Shown here in pieces: positions 35,143 to 43,634 of a DNA stretch of 64,000 nucleotides (positions within the stretch are counted from its first letter, which is position 1; the number at the start of each line of letters is the position of its first letter). The position numbers and the translations under genes are program-made. The stretch is from Agromyces mariniharenae (GTDB taxonomy: Bacteria; Actinomycetota; Actinomycetes; Actinomycetales; Microbacteriaceae), in the NCBI RefSeq assembly GCF_008122505.1, contig NZ_VSSB01000001.1, forward strand, positions 1,906,891 through 1,970,890, given 5' to 3'. Below the pieces are notes generated by a model. It saw only the letters and a program-made list of their open reading frames with translations. It did not search any database and was not told the DNA's origin.

Positions 35143-36246
35143 ATGTACACCAAGAGGGTGGTGTTTCGAGCGATCGCCGGGGTGGCGTTGACGGCGACGC
35201 TCACCGGGGGAACGGCGTGGATGGCGGGCGCGTCCGACGCGGGCGGGCTGGACCCCGTCGGCGCGTCCGCCTCCATGGTGATGAGCGAGGTCCTGGCCGC
35301 CGAGGCGAGCAGGGTCTCGAACGCGGTGACGGCGACGGTCGCGGGGGCGACGGCGCCGGCGGCCGGTCCCGACCACTGCGAGGACTGGAACCTCACCGCG
35401 GACTACCGCGAGCGGCCCGACCGGTCGACCGCGGAGGCGACCGCGTTCGACCTCGTCTTCACGAACGTCGGGTCGCGACCGTGCTCGTTCGACGGGTGGC
35501 CGGGCTTGGTCGCGGAGGACGCCGACGGCGCAACGCTCACGTGGGCGCTCGCGTCGGGACCGACGAGCACGCTGGCGGTCCTCCCGCCCAACGGCGGCCA
35601 GGCCGTCGCCGAGGGTAGTGCGGCCGTCCCGTCCGCGGTGGGTTGTGCCGCGGCGACCTCCGATCGCCTGCGCGCCTACATCTCGTCGGACGGGGCAGCC
35701 GGCGGAATCGTCGATGACGCCCGGGTCGCCGTCTGCACGGATGGGACCTGGTCGCTCTGGCTCGGACCGCTGGTCGCCCTGCACGGCGCACCGGGCGAGG
35801 TCACTGCGCCCGAGGAGCCGGCCCCGCTCCCTGCGAAGTGCCAGGACGAGCAGCTGACCCTCGAGTTCGTCTCCCGGCCCGACCTGTCGGTCGTCGGGGC
35901 ATCCGGATTCGAGCTGGTCTTCACGAACGCGACGGACACGCCGTGCTCGATCTGGGGATGGCCCGGTCTCGTCGTGGAGGCGGCCGACGACACCCGGATC
36001 GGGTGGTCGTGGGCGGTCGGCGACGACATGGGCGAGCCGTTCGTCCTCGCGCACGGCGACGCCGCCGTCGTGCTCGGCACGGCACCCGACCCGGCCGCGT
36101 GGGGCTGCGAGGCCGTGAAGGCCGACCACCTGCGGGCCTACGTCACCTCGGATGGTGCCGGCCCCGGCGTCGTCGGCGCCGCGCCGATCCCAGTCTGCGC
36201 CGACGGGTCGACGGTGCTGGAGATCGGGGCGTTCGCCGCGGCCTGA
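35143..36246 (+). CDS. Secreted protein with two DUF4232 domains
   Basis: 367 residues. A signal peptide ends near WMAGA. Two tandem DUF4232 units follow: about 78-215, with CEDWNLTADY, FDLVFTNVGSRPCSFDGWPGL and GCAAATSDRLRAYI; and about 235-365, with CQDEQLTLEF, FELVFTNATDTPCSIWGWPGL and GCEAVKADHLRAYV. Each has three to four cysteines, so disulfides are likely outside the cell. The ATG at 35143 follows AAGGGGAACGAC. It diverges from padR across the phased operator, so co-regulation is plausible. Role unknown. Confidence 0.82.
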   Translation: MYTKRVVFRAIAGVALTATLTGGTAWMAGASDAGGLDPVGASASMVMSEVLAAEASRVSNAVTATVAGATAPAAGPDHCEDWNLTADYRERPDRSTAEATAFDLVFTNVGSRPCSFDGWPGLVAEDADGATLTWALASGPTSTLAVLPPNGGQAVAEGSAAVPSAVGCAAATSDRLRAYISSDGAAGGIVDDARVAVCTDGTWSLWLGPLVALHGAPGEVTAPEEPAPLPAKCQDEQLTLEFVSRPDLSVVGASGFELVFTNATDTPCSIWGWPGLVVEAADDTRIGWSWAVGDDMGEPFVLAHGDAAVVLGTAPDPAAWGCEAVKADHLRAYVTSDGAGPGVVGAAPIPVCADGSTVLEIGAFAAA

Positions 36247-36248
36247 GG

Positions 36249-36935
36249 TCAGTCGCCCAGCGTGATGACGGCGCCGTTGAGTTCGCTCGCGGCGCCGTTC
36301 CACATGTCCACGACGGATGCCGCGAGCTGCTCCTCGAGCCCGCTGAGCGACCGAACGCGGAAGATGACGGCGGCCCCGCCGCCGGGCTCCACGGGCTGCC
36401 GTGCCCCGGCCGCGTCGACCGGTCGCGGCGCGAAGCCCTTCGCGAGGGAGTGCATCCACGACTCGCTCGCGGCCTTGACGGCGGCGTAGTTCGCGTTGCC
36501 GGTGGTCGGGTTCTCGACCGTCGTCGAGGAGACGATCGCGATCCGTCCGGCGGTCGACGTGATCATGTCCTGCCAGAACGCGCGGCTCACGTAGCGCAGG
36601 GCCGTGAACGACCGTTCGAGCACGCGGTAGTCCTCCTCGGTCTGGCCCATGATGCCGCCGCCGCCGCGCCAGCCGCCGACGAGGTGGATCACGCCGTCGA
36701 TGTCGCCGGTGCGTGCGCGCACCCGCATCGACAGCTCCAGCACGTCGTCGCCGTCGGTCAGGTCGGCGTTCTCGCCGAGGACGCCCGGGAGTTCCTGCTC
36801 GAGCTCACGGATGCGTCCCTCGTCGCTGCCGACGGCGACCACCCGGGCGCCCGCATCCAGCAGCGCCCGAGCGACGGCCCGGCCGGCCGTGCTCGTCGCC
36901 CCCGCGATGAGCACGGTCCGGCCGGCGACCGCCAC
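36249..36935 (-). CDS. Short-chain dehydrogenase/reductase
   Basis: 228 residues. Cofactor motif TVLIAGATSTAGRAVARAL near residue 8 (a variant of TGxxxGxG), and the catalytic Tyr and Lys in NYAAVKAASESWM near 150. The GTG start is one base after the DUF6421 stop, so the genes are translationally coupled. The C-terminal PVEPGGGAAVIFRV segment is short for the family. Substrate unknown; the partnership with DUF6421 is the main clue. Confidence 0.85.
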   Translation of the reverse strand: MAVAGRTVLIAGATSTAGRAVARALLDAGARVVAVGSDEGRIRELEQELPGVLGENADLTDGDDVLELSMRVRARTGDIDGVIHLVGGWRGGGGIMGQTEEDYRVLERSFTALRYVSRAFWQDMITSTAGRIAIVSSTTVENPTTGNANYAAVKAASESWMHSLAKGFAPRPVDAAGARQPVEPGGGAAVIFRVRSLSGLEEQLAASVVDMWNGAASELNGAVITLGD

Positions 36936-36936
36936 G

Positions 36937-38397
36937 TCAGGCCTCCGAGGCGCCGGTGATGCCGACCGTCGACTCGATGACCGGCTTCATCTTCTTGTCG
37001 AGCGCCTCGTAGAACATCGACAGCGGGAACTCGTCGTCCATCACGAGGTCGGTGTAGCCCTTCGGCGGGCCGGCGAGCACTTCGCGCGGCAGGCCCTCGG
37101 CCCACACCGACGCGGGGTTGGGCGTCAGCACGCCGCGCACGAGCTCGTAGGCCGCGAGCCAGTGCGCCGTCTTCGGGCGGTCGATCGACTTCCAGTAGAG
37201 CTCGTCGATCGCGTCGCCGAGCTCGACGACCGCGTCGGGCACGGCCGACCAGTCGAAGCTCAGCGAGACGTCGGTCCACTCGAGCACGTGCTTCTGGTGC
37301 AGCCACGCGAAGAGCAGCTGGCCGCCGAGGCCGTCGTAGTTCCGCACGCGCGACCCCGTGATCGCGAACCGGAAGATCCGGTCGAAGATCACGGCGTACT
37401 GCACGAGCTTCGCGTGCTCGAGCAGCTGCTGCTCGACCTCGGAGAGCGGGACCGCCTCGGCATCCGTCGTGCGGGCCCGCAGCTGCCGCTCGATCTTGAC
37501 CGACTCGCGGAACGCCGTGAGGTCGCAGCGCAGCTCCTCGAGCGAGTACAGGAAGAACGGCATGCGCTGCTTGATCATGAACGGGTCGAACGGCAGGTCG
37601 CCGCGCATGTGCGTGCGGTCGTGGATGATGTCCCACATCACGAACGTGCGCTCGGCGAGCTCCTGGTCGTCGAGCAACGCGGCGGCGTCCTCGGGCAGCT
37701 CGAGCTTCGTGATCTCGGCGGCGGCGCGCACCACCCGGCGGTAGCGGGCAGCCTCCCGGTCCTGGAAGATCGCGCCCCAGGTGAAGGGCGGGATCTCGCG
37801 CATGGCCACGGTCTCGGGGAACAGCACCGCCGAGTTCGTGTCGTAGCCGGGCGTGAAGTCCACCAGGCGGAGCGAGACGAACAGCTTGTTCGAGTAGTCG
37901 CCCGCCTCGAGCGCGGCGATGAACTCGGGCCAGATGGTCTCGACCACGAGCGCCTCGACGTGCCGATCGGCCGAGCCGTTCTGCGTGTACATGGGGAACA
38001 CGACGAGGTGGCGGATGCCGTCGACGCGGTGCCGTTGGGGCTGGAACTCGACGAGCGAGTCCAGGAAGTCGGGCACGCCGAAGCCCTCGGCCTGCCAGCG
38101 GCGGAAGTCCGCGACGGATGCCGCGAGGTACGCGCGCTCGTGCGGGAACCGCGGCGCGAGCGCCTCGATCGACTCGACGACCGCGTCGACGAGCGCCGAT
38201 GCCTCGGGCCGGTCGCCCTCCTCGGGCACGGAGCCGTCCTTCACCTGGAGGGCTTGCAGCTTCGTGGCCGACTCCTTCAGGCGGAGCCACGCCGGGTCGG
38301 ACTCGACGCCCTGCGCGAGCGCGATGTCGGTTGCGGTGACCTCGTCCTCGAGGACCTCGGGTTCGCCGATGATGGCGTCGATCGTGATGTTCGACAT
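36937..38397 (-). CDS. DUF6421 family protein
   Basis: 486 residues, soluble, no signal peptide. Matches my memory of the actinobacterial DUF6421 family: HLVVFPMYTQNGSADRHVEALVVETIWPEFI, VDFTPGYDTNSAVLFPETVAMREIPPFTWGAIFQDREAARYRRV, and the His-rich FVMWDIIHDRTHMRGDLPFDPFMIKQRMPFFLYSLEELRCDL. The HDRTH segment could bind metal. The ATG has GGAGG upstream. An SDR gene follows after one base, a pairing I believe recurs in actinobacteria. Biochemical role unknown. Confidence 0.8.
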   Translation of the reverse strand: MSNITIDAIIGEPEVLEDEVTATDIALAQGVESDPAWLRLKESATKLQALQVKDGSVPEEGDRPEASALVDAVVESIEALAPRFPHERAYLAASVADFRRWQAEGFGVPDFLDSLVEFQPQRHRVDGIRHLVVFPMYTQNGSADRHVEALVVETIWPEFIAALEAGDYSNKLFVSLRLVDFTPGYDTNSAVLFPETVAMREIPPFTWGAIFQDREAARYRRVVRAAAEITKLELPEDAAALLDDQELAERTFVMWDIIHDRTHMRGDLPFDPFMIKQRMPFFLYSLEELRCDLTAFRESVKIERQLRARTTDAEAVPLSEVEQQLLEHAKLVQYAVIFDRIFRFAITGSRVRNYDGLGGQLLFAWLHQKHVLEWTDVSLSFDWSAVPDAVVELGDAIDELYWKSIDRPKTAHWLAAYELVRGVLTPNPASVWAEGLPREVLAGPPKGYTDLVMDDEFPLSMFYEALDKKMKPVIESTVGITGASEA

Positions 38398-38761
38398 GTG
38401 AACCTCCGTTCCCCGTGGGTGCGTGGACGAGGTCGCGAGTACGACCTCGATGCGGCCGGATCGGCCGGTGTTCCAAGGCTAGACGCAGGCTTCCCGCGAT
38501 GTGTTGCGGTCCGGTGCGGCTTTGTTGCGTGCACGCGCGATCTCGCGACGGACTCCGCCACCTCGCGCACACCTCCGCCGCGCGGCCGGCTCAGGGTGCG
38601 CTCCCCTCCGTTCGGAGCATACGCCGGAGGTTGGCACTGAGAAAAGCTCAGGAATATTCGGGGCCGGTCGGGGTGGGGTCCCGGATCCGGCGTCGTCGTG
38701 GCATCCGTAGCTTCACGACTACCCCACACCTCGTGGACCCCTATCAGGAAGGAAAGGAACC
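38398..38761. other. 364-base gap between divergent genes
   Basis: No gene is supported here: the open frames are Arg/Pro-rich shadows without ribosome sites. It holds the GGAGG site of the DUF6421 gene at its left end, a consensus-like promoter near 38631-38659 for the lipoprotein, and AGGAAAGGA before the lipoprotein ATG. Confidence 0.6.
38631..38659 (+). promoter_or_regulatory. Promoter with an internal dyad before the repeat lipoprotein
   Basis: TTGGCA at 38631-38636 and ATATTC at 38654-38659 (or AATATT at 38653-38658) form a -35/-10 pair with a 16-17 base spacer. CTGAG-N5-CTCAG at 38637-38651 fills that spacer. A dyad there is the usual site for a repressor or a MerR-type activator. The leader would be about 100 bases. 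Confidence 0.5.
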
Positions 38762-39511
38762 ATGAATGCAAGGACGGCGGCACCGGTCATCGCGATCGCG
38801 TCGCTGGTGGTTCTGATGAGCGGCTGCGCCGGCGTGGCCGCACAGGGCGGACAGGTCCGCGACGACCTGCGCCCGGCGGCGAACGCCGCATCCGTGATCG
38901 GTCTCGCCCACGGCGAGGTCATCGTTCGCGACGACCTCTCGCCGACTCGAGTCGAGAACCGCATCACGGCCCGCATGGCCGAGCAGGCCGCGCAGGCGCC
39001 GCGCGAGTTCAGCGCGGACGCGCTCCGCGAGCTGCACTCCCAGGCAGTGGTGCAGGGCCCCGTCGAGTTCAGCGCCGACGTCCGTCGCGAGCTGCACTCC
39101 CAGCCGGTGCTGCAGCAGAGCGCGCGCGAGTTCAGCGCCGACGCCCGCCGTGAGCTGCACTCGCAGTCGGTGACGGTCGAGCAGAAGTCCTTCAGCGCCG
39201 ACGTCGTTCGCGAGCTCAAGGGCAGCACGCAGACCGGAGTGAGCGCCGCGGACATGCAGGGCACGCGGCTCAGCGAGTACGCCGAGGCGCACGCCGCCGC
39301 CGACGTGACGGCGGCCGAGATGCAGGGCCAGCGCCTCAGCGCGTACGGCCAGGCATGGTCGGATGCCGCGGTCCGTGAGCTGAAGGGCAGCGCCCCCGTC
39401 GTGGTGCAGGACGACGTCTCGCCCACCCAGGGCAGCGACCCCGCACCCACGCCCACGCCTCAGGACGACACGGTCGACGACGACCTGTCTCCCAACGGAG
39501 GCTCGTTCTGA
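38762..39511 (+). CDS. Lipoprotein built from short FSADxxRELHSQ repeats
   Basis: 249 residues. A signal peptide with lipobox LMSGC puts the mature protein on the outer face of the membrane. The motif FSADxxRELHSQ occurs at residues near 81, 102, 124 and (as FSADVVRELKGS) 144, with a last variant SDAAVRELKGS near 200. AxxMQGxRLSxY occurs twice (near 162 and 185). DDLxP or DDVSP occurs four times, two before and two after the repeats. No cysteine besides the lipobox and no enzyme motif. The ATG has AGGAAAGGA upstream. I do not recognise the family; it looks like a multivalent binding scaffold. Confidence 0.82.
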   Translation: MNARTAAPVIAIASLVVLMSGCAGVAAQGGQVRDDLRPAANAASVIGLAHGEVIVRDDLSPTRVENRITARMAEQAAQAPREFSADALRELHSQAVVQGPVEFSADVRRELHSQPVLQQSAREFSADARRELHSQSVTVEQKSFSADVVRELKGSTQTGVSAADMQGTRLSEYAEAHAAADVTAAEMQGQRLSAYGQAWSDAAVRELKGSAPVVVQDDVSPTQGSDPAPTPTPQDDTVDDDLSPNGGSF

Positions 39512-39610
39512 ACGGGCGGCACCCCTGCGGTCCGTTCACGGGCGCGGCGAGATCGGAGACGACTCGCCGCGCTCGTTCGCGTGCCGGGCGGTGCCGGTAG
39601 GGTGCCGCAC

Positions 39611-40402
39611 ATGGGGCACGCCACGGATGCCGCGAGCGACACGGATCCCGCAGCCCTCACCGCCGAGGCGGTGCAGGAGGCCCTCGCCCGACTCGCCTCC
39701 CCCGAGCGGGCCGCGGGCTCGGCGCGGTTCTTCAAGACGGGGCCGGGCCAGTACGGCGAGGGCGACGTCTTCATCGGCGTGACGGTGCCCGACACGCGTA
39801 CCGTGGTCGCCCGCTTCGCGGCCCTGCCGCCGCACGAGGTCTCCCGACTGCTGGCGAGCGACGTCCACGAGCACCGCCTCGCCGCGCTCCTCATCATGGT
39901 GCGGCGGTTCCAGGTCGCCGGAAGGCCCCGAACCCGCGACGATGCGGAGCGCGCCGCACTCCACGCGGCCTACCTGCACGCGGTGCACGCAGGGCGCGTG
40001 AACAACTGGGACCTCGTCGACAGCTCGGCGGAATGGCTGGTCGGGGAGGTGCTCGTGGACGCCCGACGGGGCGACGACCCGTTGCTCGACCGGCTCGCGG
40101 TATCCGCCTCGCTGTGGGAGCGCCGGGTCGCCGTGCTCGCGACCTTCGCGTTCATCAAGGCCGGCGACGGGGCGCCGACGCTGCGGCTTTCGGCCCGGCT
40201 CCTCGACGATCGAGAGGACCTCATGCACAAGGCGGTCGGCTGGATGCTGCGCGAGGTCGGCAAGCGCGTCGACCGCGGCGCGCTCACCGCCTTCCTCGAC
40301 GAGTACGCCCCGCGGATGCCGCGCACCATGCTGTCGTACGCGACCGAGCACCTGTCCCCCGAGGACCGGCTCGCGTATCGCGCGATGCGCCGCGCCGTAT
40401 GA
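39611..40402 (+). CDS. AlkD-type DNA alkylation repair glycosylase
   Basis: 263 residues, HEAT-like repeat protein excising alkylated purines. Evidence: ARFFKTGPGQYGEGDVFIGVTVPDTR near residue 38, ARxxxxPPHEVSRLLASDVHEHRLAALLIMV, NNWDLVDSSAEWLVG near 130 with the essential aspartate, SLWERRVAVLATFAFIKAGD, and DLMHKAVGWMLREVGKRV. The ATG at 39611 has TAGGGT seven bases upstream, so it is probably leaderless. The gene stands alone. Confidence 0.9.
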   Translation: MGHATDAASDTDPAALTAEAVQEALARLASPERAAGSARFFKTGPGQYGEGDVFIGVTVPDTRTVVARFAALPPHEVSRLLASDVHEHRLAALLIMVRRFQVAGRPRTRDDAERAALHAAYLHAVHAGRVNNWDLVDSSAEWLVGEVLVDARRGDDPLLDRLAVSASLWERRVAVLATFAFIKAGDGAPTLRLSARLLDDREDLMHKAVGWMLREVGKRVDRGALTAFLDEYAPRMPRTMLSYATEHLSPEDRLAYRAMRRAV

Positions 40403-40452
40403 CGTCGGATCACGGTTGCGTCACCCGGTGACGACTCGCCCGTCGTCGGTCG

Positions 40453-40481
40453 TTGACAGCCGTTCGGCGCGCTGCCAGTAT
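40453..40481 (+). promoter_or_regulatory. TTGACA-N17-CAGTAT promoter
   Basis: TTGACA at 40453-40458, 17 bases, CAGTAT at 40476-40481, giving a leader of about 37 bases before the ATG at 40525. Its sequence parallels the promoter of the next DUF4190 gene (both have GTTGACA, GCGC and GCTGCCA). Confidence 0.7.
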
Positions 40482-40524
40482 GCGGAACGGCCATTCGTCC
40501 ACCAAGATCGCGAGGAACGCTCAC

Positions 40525-40887
40525 ATGACTGATTCAGTACCTCCCCCGGCTTCGCAGCCCGAGCCCACTCCGGCCGCGACGCCGGCGCCGGCTCCGGCCC
40601 CTCCCGCTCCCGCTCCCGCTGCCGCCGCGGCTCCCGCGCCGGCGACCGGGGAGAAGTGGAACGTCCTGTCGATCGTCGCGTTCGTGATCGTCTTCCTCGG
40701 CTTCAGCCTGATCTCGATCATCCTGGGCTTCATCGGCCTCAACCAGATCAAGAAGACCGGCGAGCGCGGCCGGGGCCTCGCCCTCTGGGCGATCGTCCTC
40801 GGCTTCGTGTCGATCATCATCGGCATCATCTTCTGGATCGTCTTCGCCACGGCGCTCATGGCGAACTCGACGGTCACCGTCAACTAG
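40525..40887 (+). CDS. DUF4190 membrane protein, copy 1
   Basis: 120 residues. A Pro/Ala-rich cytoplasmic N-tail of about 45 residues precedes a two-helix DUF4190 domain: KWNVLSIVAFVIVFLGFSLISIILGFIGLNQIKKTGERGRGLALWAIVLGFVSIIIGIIFWIVF. The ATG has GAGGAACGC upstream. A paralogue lies 172 bases downstream with its own similar promoter. DUF4190 has no known activity; such small proteins may act in membrane organisation. Confidence 0.85.
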   Translation: MTDSVPPPASQPEPTPAATPAPAPAPPAPAPAAAAAPAPATGEKWNVLSIVAFVIVFLGFSLISIILGFIGLNQIKKTGERGRGLALWAIVLGFVSIIIGIIFWIVFATALMANSTVTVN

Positions 40888-40988
40888 CCGCACGGCATCG
40901 ACGCGGGAGTCCCCGTCACCGGCTCCGAGGAGTCGGCGGCGGGGACTCCGTCTGTCTGGGGCTGTTCGCGGTGCCCCGATCTGGGCCG

Positions 40989-41018
40989 TTGACACCCCTG
41001 AGGCGCTGCTGCCACGAT
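40989..41018 (+). promoter_or_regulatory. TTGACA-N18-CACGAT promoter
   Basis: TTGACA at 40989-40994, 18 bases, CACGAT at 41013-41018, before the second DUF4190 gene. It resembles the promoter at 40453, suggesting that promoter and gene were duplicated together. Confidence 0.65.
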
Positions 41019-41059
41019 GCAGGTCAGGGACCGTCATCCATCACGCAGTGGGGGGCCAC

Positions 41060-41344
41060 ATGTCCGGATCCGCTCTTCCGCCCGAGTACGACTACGACCA
41101 GCCGCCGGCACCCGCCTCGACCGGCAAGTGGAACGTGCTCTCGATCGTCGCGTTCGTGATCTCGCTCCTCGGGTTCAACATCATCGCGGTCATCCTCGGC
41201 TTCATCGCCCTCAACCAGGTGGGCAAGAGCGGCGATCGCGGCAAGGGCTTCGCCAACGCGGCGATCATCATCGGCCTGGTCACGATCATCCTCGGCTTCA
41301 TCTGGGGCTTCTTCTTCCTCGCCGGCGTCTCCGCGAACGCGTAG
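41060..41344 (+). CDS. DUF4190 membrane protein, copy 2
   Basis: 94 residues from the ATG at 41060 (a GTG at 41048 would add four). A short N-tail with EYDYDQPPAP leads to KWNVLSIVAFVISLLGFNIIAVILGFIALNQVGKSGDRGKGFANAAIIIGLVTIILGFIWGFFF, clearly homologous to copy 1. The poly-G before the ATG is a weak ribosome site. The tandem arrangement and similar promoters indicate duplication. Confidence 0.83.
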   Translation: MSGSALPPEYDYDQPPAPASTGKWNVLSIVAFVISLLGFNIIAVILGFIALNQVGKSGDRGKGFANAAIIIGLVTIILGFIWGFFFLAGVSANA

Positions 41345-41362
41345 CGGCGACCGCCGGCCGAC

Positions 41363-41410
41363 GCATCCGAGGCCCGCCCTGCGCGAGTGCGCGGGACGGG
41401 CCTCGGGTGC
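41363..41410. terminator. Long bidirectional hairpin
   Basis: GCATCCGAGGCCCG pairs with CGGGCCTCGGGTGC (one G-T wobble), with a further inner GCGC pair. It lies exactly between the stop of DUF4190 copy 2 (41344) and the expected stop of the MFS gene (41423). Confidence 0.85.
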
Positions 41411-41422
41411 GATGGGTGGGAC

Positions 41423-42944
41423 TCAGCCCACGGATGCCCCGGCCCCGACGGGTTCGGCCGGGCCCGCCGCCGTCGGCGCCGCCATGTCGGCCGTCGTCGC
41501 AGGCTCCGACGCCGCCGCGGCCTTCGCGGCGCGACCCTGCGGGCAGCAGCATGGCGACGAGCGCGGATGCCACGAGCACGGCCGCGCCCACGAGCACCGC
41601 CGGCTGGGCGCCCACCGCGTAGTCGGTCGGCGTGAGCTCGCCGCCCGCGCCCGTGAACACGGCGGTCGACACCGCGATGCCGAGCGCGACACCCACCTCG
41701 CGCAGCATCGAGTTGGTGCCGCTCGCCTTGGCGTGGTCGTCGGGCACCATGGTGGCCAGCACCGCCGTCGACGATGGGGCGAACACCAGCCCCATGCCGA
41801 CGCCGGCGATCACGAACGGCGCGATGTAGGTGGAGTACTCGACCGAGGCGTCGAGCAGGCCCGAGAGCCAGAACAGCGCGCCGCCGAGCAGCAGCAGGCC
41901 CGACACGATGAGGGCGCGCGTCCCGACGCGAGGCGCGATGAAGCCCGCGAGCGGGGCGACCACCATCGGAGCGAGCGTCCACGGCGAGGTCTGCAGCGCC
42001 GCCTCGAGCGGCGTCGCGCCCTGCACCACCTGCAGGAACTGGATCAGGATGAAGATCGATCCGAACGCGCCGAAGCTGAACCCGAAGCCGGCGAGGTTCG
42101 CCACCGAGAAGCTCCGGTCGCGGAAGAGCCGCAGCGGCAGGAGCGGCGCCGTGGCGCGGGACTCCCACGCGACGAACGCGGCGAGCAGCACGCCGCCGGC
42201 GATCAGGCTGCCGAGCACCTCGAGGCTGTCCCACCCGGCCTCGTTGCCCCGGACGATGCCGTAGACGAGGGCGAGCAGGCCGACGCCCGAGAGCACGAGC
42301 CCGACCACGTCGGCCCGGAGGCGCGCACCGAAGCTGTTCGGCAGCGCGAGCAGCGCGAGCGCGACCGAGACGACCCCGACGGGCACGTTGATCCAGAAGA
42401 TCGCCTGCCAGGCCCAGCCCTCGAGCACGGCGCCGCCGATGAGCGGGCCGGTCGCGACGCCGAGGCCGGCGACGCCGCCCCAGATGCCGATGGCGAGGGG
42501 CCGCTTGGCGACCGGCACGTTGCCGGCGAGGAGCGTGAGGGAGAGCGGCATGATCGCCGCGGCGCCGAAGCCCTGCAGCGCGCGGGCGGTGATGAGCTGG
42601 CCGGGGTCGGCGGCGAGGGCGGCGAACGCCGAGCTCAGCGTGAAGACGACGATGCCGACGAGGAACAGCGTGCGGCGCCCGTAGCGGTCGCCGAGCGCGA
42701 CGGCCATGAGGATCGAGCTCGCGAAGGCGAGCGTGTAGGCGTTCATGAACCACTGCAGCTCCTCGACGGATGCCCCGAACTCGGCGTGCAGCACGGGCAG
42801 CGCGTTCGTCATCACGAGGTTGTCGAGGGTGGCCATGAACATCGGCAGCGCGGTCGCTACGAGGACGAGCCAGAGCGGGCTCGGCCGGCGGCCGGCGGCG
42901 GACCGCGTGCGCGGCCCGGGTGCGGCATCGAGGACGGTGGACAC
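41423..42944 (-). pseudogene. DHA2-type MFS exporter with a C-terminal frameshift
   Basis: Fourteen-helix drug:H+ antiporter (EmrB/QacA type). GDRYGRRTLFLVGIVVFTLSS, RALQGFGAAAIMPLSLTLLAG and GPLIGGAVLEGWAWQAIFWINVPVG are diagnostic. The GTG start has AAGGAG. All helices are intact up to LVAMLLPAG. There, at the CCC run 41535-41537, the frame slips: as written it runs to 41298 in Arg/Gly-rich sequence through the terminator hairpin. Removing one base gives the normal tail GRAAKAAAASEPATTADMAAP and a stop at 41423. Either a sequencing error or a late indel that leaves the transporter largely complete; it is probably still active. It diverges from a TetR gene that likely controls it. Confidence 0.75.
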
Positions 42945-42961
42945 GTCGGCTCCTTGAAGTT

Positions 42962-43003
42962 GTTATCGGATGATTACTTGGACTGTAGTAATCGACTGAT
43001 AAC
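42962..43003. promoter_or_regulatory. 42-bp double dyad, TetR operator
   Basis: GTTATC-N4-GATTAC-N10-GTAATC-N4-GATAAC. Both hexamers are mirrored around position 42982.5, in the short gap between the divergent MFS and TetR genes. The symmetry and length suit two stacked TetR dimers. It covers the TAACAT -10 box of the regulator and lies next to the MFS start, so it could repress both. Confidence 0.8.
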
Positions 43004-43012
43004 ATGTCAAGC

Positions 43013-43624
43013 ATGACGATCCAGGATGTCGCGCCGGCCGCTCGCATGAAGGCCGCCGACCGTCGGGAGCTGATCCTCGCGGCGGCCACGGCCGTGTTCG
43101 GCGCCAAGACCTACGTGGGCACCACGACCGACGAGGTCGCCCGCGCCGCCGGCGTGAGCCAGCCCTACGTCGTGCGGCTGTTCGGCACCAAGGAGAAGCT
43201 GTTCATCGCGGTCATCGAGCGCGCCTACGCGCGCCTCATCGACGAGTTCCGCCGTGCGCTCCCGGGCGACGTCGAGGGTCGGGCGGGCCGGATGGGCAGC
43301 GCGTACACGGGCCTGCTCGCCGAGCGCGGCATGCTCCCGGTCATCGCCAACTCGACGGCGCTCGGGGGCGAGCCCGAGATCGGGCGAGTGGCCCGCGCCG
43401 GCTTCAGCGACATCTGGCGCTTCATTCGCGACGAGGCGGGCTTCTCGGCGGAGGAGACCCGCGAGTTCATGGCGACCGGCATGCTCATCAACGCCATCGT
43501 CGGACTGCGGCTCACCGGCGACTACGGCAACGAGGTCTCGGCCACCGAAGTGCTCGAGGCGTGCTTCCCCGACGCCGTCGAGAAGGTCCGTGCGTTCCTC
43601 CCCGAGATCGGCGAGCCCTGGTGA
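43013..43624 (+). CDS. TetR-family regulator of the adjacent MFS
   Basis: 203 residues. N-terminal HTH: ADRRELILAAATAVFGAKTYVGTTTDEVARAAGVSQPYVVRLFGTKEKLFIAVIERA. The C-terminal ligand domain is all-helical (about 60-200) and ends in VEKVRAFLPEIGEPW. The ATG at 43013 is preferred over 43004 because TAACAT (43000-43005) then lies seven bases upstream. Divergence from the MFS over a large dyad indicates a drug-responsive repressor pair. Confidence 0.88.
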   Translation: MTIQDVAPAARMKAADRRELILAAATAVFGAKTYVGTTTDEVARAAGVSQPYVVRLFGTKEKLFIAVIERAYARLIDEFRRALPGDVEGRAGRMGSAYTGLLAERGMLPVIANSTALGGEPEIGRVARAGFSDIWRFIRDEAGFSAEETREFMATGMLINAIVGLRLTGDYGNEVSATEVLEACFPDAVEKVRAFLPEIGEPW

Positions 43625-43634
43625 GCGGCGGCGA

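Noticed and set aside
38415..38765. 116-codon plus-strand frame in the 364-base gap
   Set aside because: Arg/Cys-rich, no ribosome site, and it overlaps the lipoprotein start; typical chance frame.
41412..43016. A plus-strand open frame of 534 codons opposite the MFS gene
   Set aside because: Glu/Arg/His-rich shadow without start signals; the opposite strand encodes a clear 14-helix exporter.
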